From: Saccharospirillaceae bacterium
GTDB taxonomy: Bacteria > Pseudomonadota > Gammaproteobacteria > Pseudomonadales > Oceanobacteraceae
Length of the DNA: 64,000 bases
Direction of reading: 5' to 3'
NCBI GenBank assembly: GCA_022448365.1
Contig: JAKVCS010000001.1
Location: forward strand, 62,001 to 126,000
Shown here: piece by piece, positions 63,181 to 64,000 of the stretch
How positions within the stretch are numbered: position 1 is the stretch's first letter
Layout: every line of letters starts with the position of its first letter
Notes under the pieces: generated by a model
What the model saw: only the letters and a program-made list of their open reading frames with translations
What the model was told of the DNA's origin: nothing
The model's database searches: none
Position numbers and translations under genes: made by a program

Positions 63181-64000
63181 CTATTTCAGTTTACGCACAC
63201 GCTTAGCTTTTCCAGCCCCCGAGCCCGCATTCCCCTTAGCGCCACTGGCTTTAATCTGGGTTGCAAACTTACCCGGTTTTTTACTGGCTGCTTTCTTACC
63301 GCCGGATGACTTTGCAGCACCCGTGCCCTGTGGCTTAACCGGAGATTTATTACCCGGCTTCTTGCTGCTGATGGACTTCTTAAAACCGGGACGCTGAACG
63401 CGCTTATTACCAACATCATCTTCAGCCGGGATCAACGCATTCGGGCCAGAACCGATCAGGTCCTGACGCCCCATGGCTTTAAGCTCTTCGCGCAGCATCG
63501 GCCAGTTTTTCGCATCGTGATAACGCAAAAATGCTTTATGCGTACGGCGCTGATTAATATCGCGGGGAATGTTCATTTTGGGTTGTTTGTAGCTCATCCG
63601 CTTCAACGGATTACGCTCGGAGTGATACATAGCCGTCGCCAGCGCCATCGGCGAAGGATAAAAAGTCTGCACCTGATCAACCCGGAACTTATTGCGCTTC
63701 AGCCATAACGCCAGATTCATCATATCCTTATTTTCAGTACCCGGATGAGCAGCAATAAAATAAGGAATCAGGTACTGTTCTTTGCCCGCCTCTTTCGAGA
63801 ACTTATCAAACATACGCTTGAAGTTATCGTAAGTCCCCATTCCGGGCTTCATCATTTTCGTGAGTACGTTTTGCTCGGTATGCTCTGGAGCAATCTTTAA
63901 ATACCCTCCAACATGATGCGTCACAAGCTCACGAACGTATTCCGGATCTTCCACCGCCAGGTCGTAACGCAGACCCGAAGCAATAGCAATGCGCTTAATG
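63181..64000 (-). CDS. ygiQ: YgiQ family radical SAM protein, C-terminal part (runs off the window)
   Basis: The frame is open to the window edge, giving about 272 residues of the C-terminal half ([20 protein letters not shown] at the edge). Motifs [33 protein letters not shown] and [20 protein letters not shown] are diagnostic of UPF0313/YgiQ. The radical-SAM cluster binding motif lies outside the window. The C-terminal 70 residues are Lys/Gly/Ala-rich and basic ([17 protein letters not shown]...), as in other YgiQ proteins. Function of the family is not settled. Confidence 0.93.
   Translation of the reverse strand, partial: IKRIAIASGLRYDLAVEDPEYVRELVTHHVGGYLKIAPEHTEQNVLTKMMKPGMGTYDNFKRMFDKFSKEAGKEQYLIPYFIAAHPGTENKDMMNLALWLKRNKFRVDQVQTFYPSPMALATAMYHSERNPLKRMSYKQPKMNIPRDINQRRTHKAFLRYHDAKNWPMLREELKAMGRQDLIGSGPNALIPAEDDVGNKRVQRPGFKKSISSKKPGNKSPVKPQGTGAAKSSGGKKAASKKPGKFATQIKASGAKGNAGSGAGKAKRVRKLK

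Overview
The window reads as ordinary chromosome of a marine-type gammaproteobacterium. LigA, ZipA, SMC, DnaX, RecR, RNase D, YcgL/YcgN, TrhO, CreA, a LonB-like protease and YgiQ all look gammaproteobacterial, and NhaD plus NAD-GDH fit the Oceanospirillales/Alteromonadales area (Thalassolituus/Oceanobacter-like). That placement is inference from protein style. No phage, IS element, CRISPR array or tRNA was found.

Layout. 1-882 (-): N-terminal part of the large NAD-specific glutamate dehydrogenase. 1115-8257 (+): a tightly overlapping six-gene MoxR-DUF58-DUF4381-VWA-VWA/TPR-BatD operon, an envelope-associated chaperone system. 8487-16959 (-): SMR transporter, SLT lipoprotein, ligA, zipA, smc. 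17171-21452 (-): an acetyltransferase of the chloramphenicol acetyltransferase (CAT) fold and two unrecognised proteins, the larger 937 aa. 21595-25692: NhaD antiporter, an SDR oxidoreductase, and a secreted sphingomyelinase C-like enzyme with a fascin-like C-terminus. 25894-28655 (+): a small conserved-looking protein, TrhO, a CreA-like lipoprotein whose start is out of frame, and a chalcone-isomerase-like periplasmic protein. 28838-33344 (+): two tandem DUF6351 proteins (secreted or anchored hydrolase-like). 33437-37208: a HAMP/GAF-like membrane protein, a dCache-GGEEF diguanylate cyclase and a small P-loop kinase.

37491-48687 (-) is the most interesting part. One long strand of genes encodes a TolQ/ExbB-like channel subunit, two TolR/ExbD-like subunits, a TonB-like protein with an AgmX/PglI-type C-terminus and a long Pro-Lys spacer, three TPR proteins, small periplasmic proteins, a thioredoxin-like protein and two probable outer-membrane barrels. 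This is the parts list of an Agl/Glt-type (Myxococcus gliding/sporulation) trans-envelope machine. A second VWA/MoxR cluster follows upstream (48807-53993).

54262-59590 (-) is housekeeping: ycgL-ycgN, rnd, recR, ybaB, dnaX and the SRP RNA gene ffs. dnaX carries a readable programmed -1 frameshift signal (slippery A-run, spacer, 11-bp stem, early -1 stop). The right end holds a lipoprotein, a LexA-regulated-type small basic protein, a LonB-like AAA protease with Ser653/Lys696, and the C-terminal part of YgiQ running off the end. Starts were set by Shine-Dalgarno spacing and domain boundaries. Functions are homology-style judgements made by reading the sequence; no search was run.
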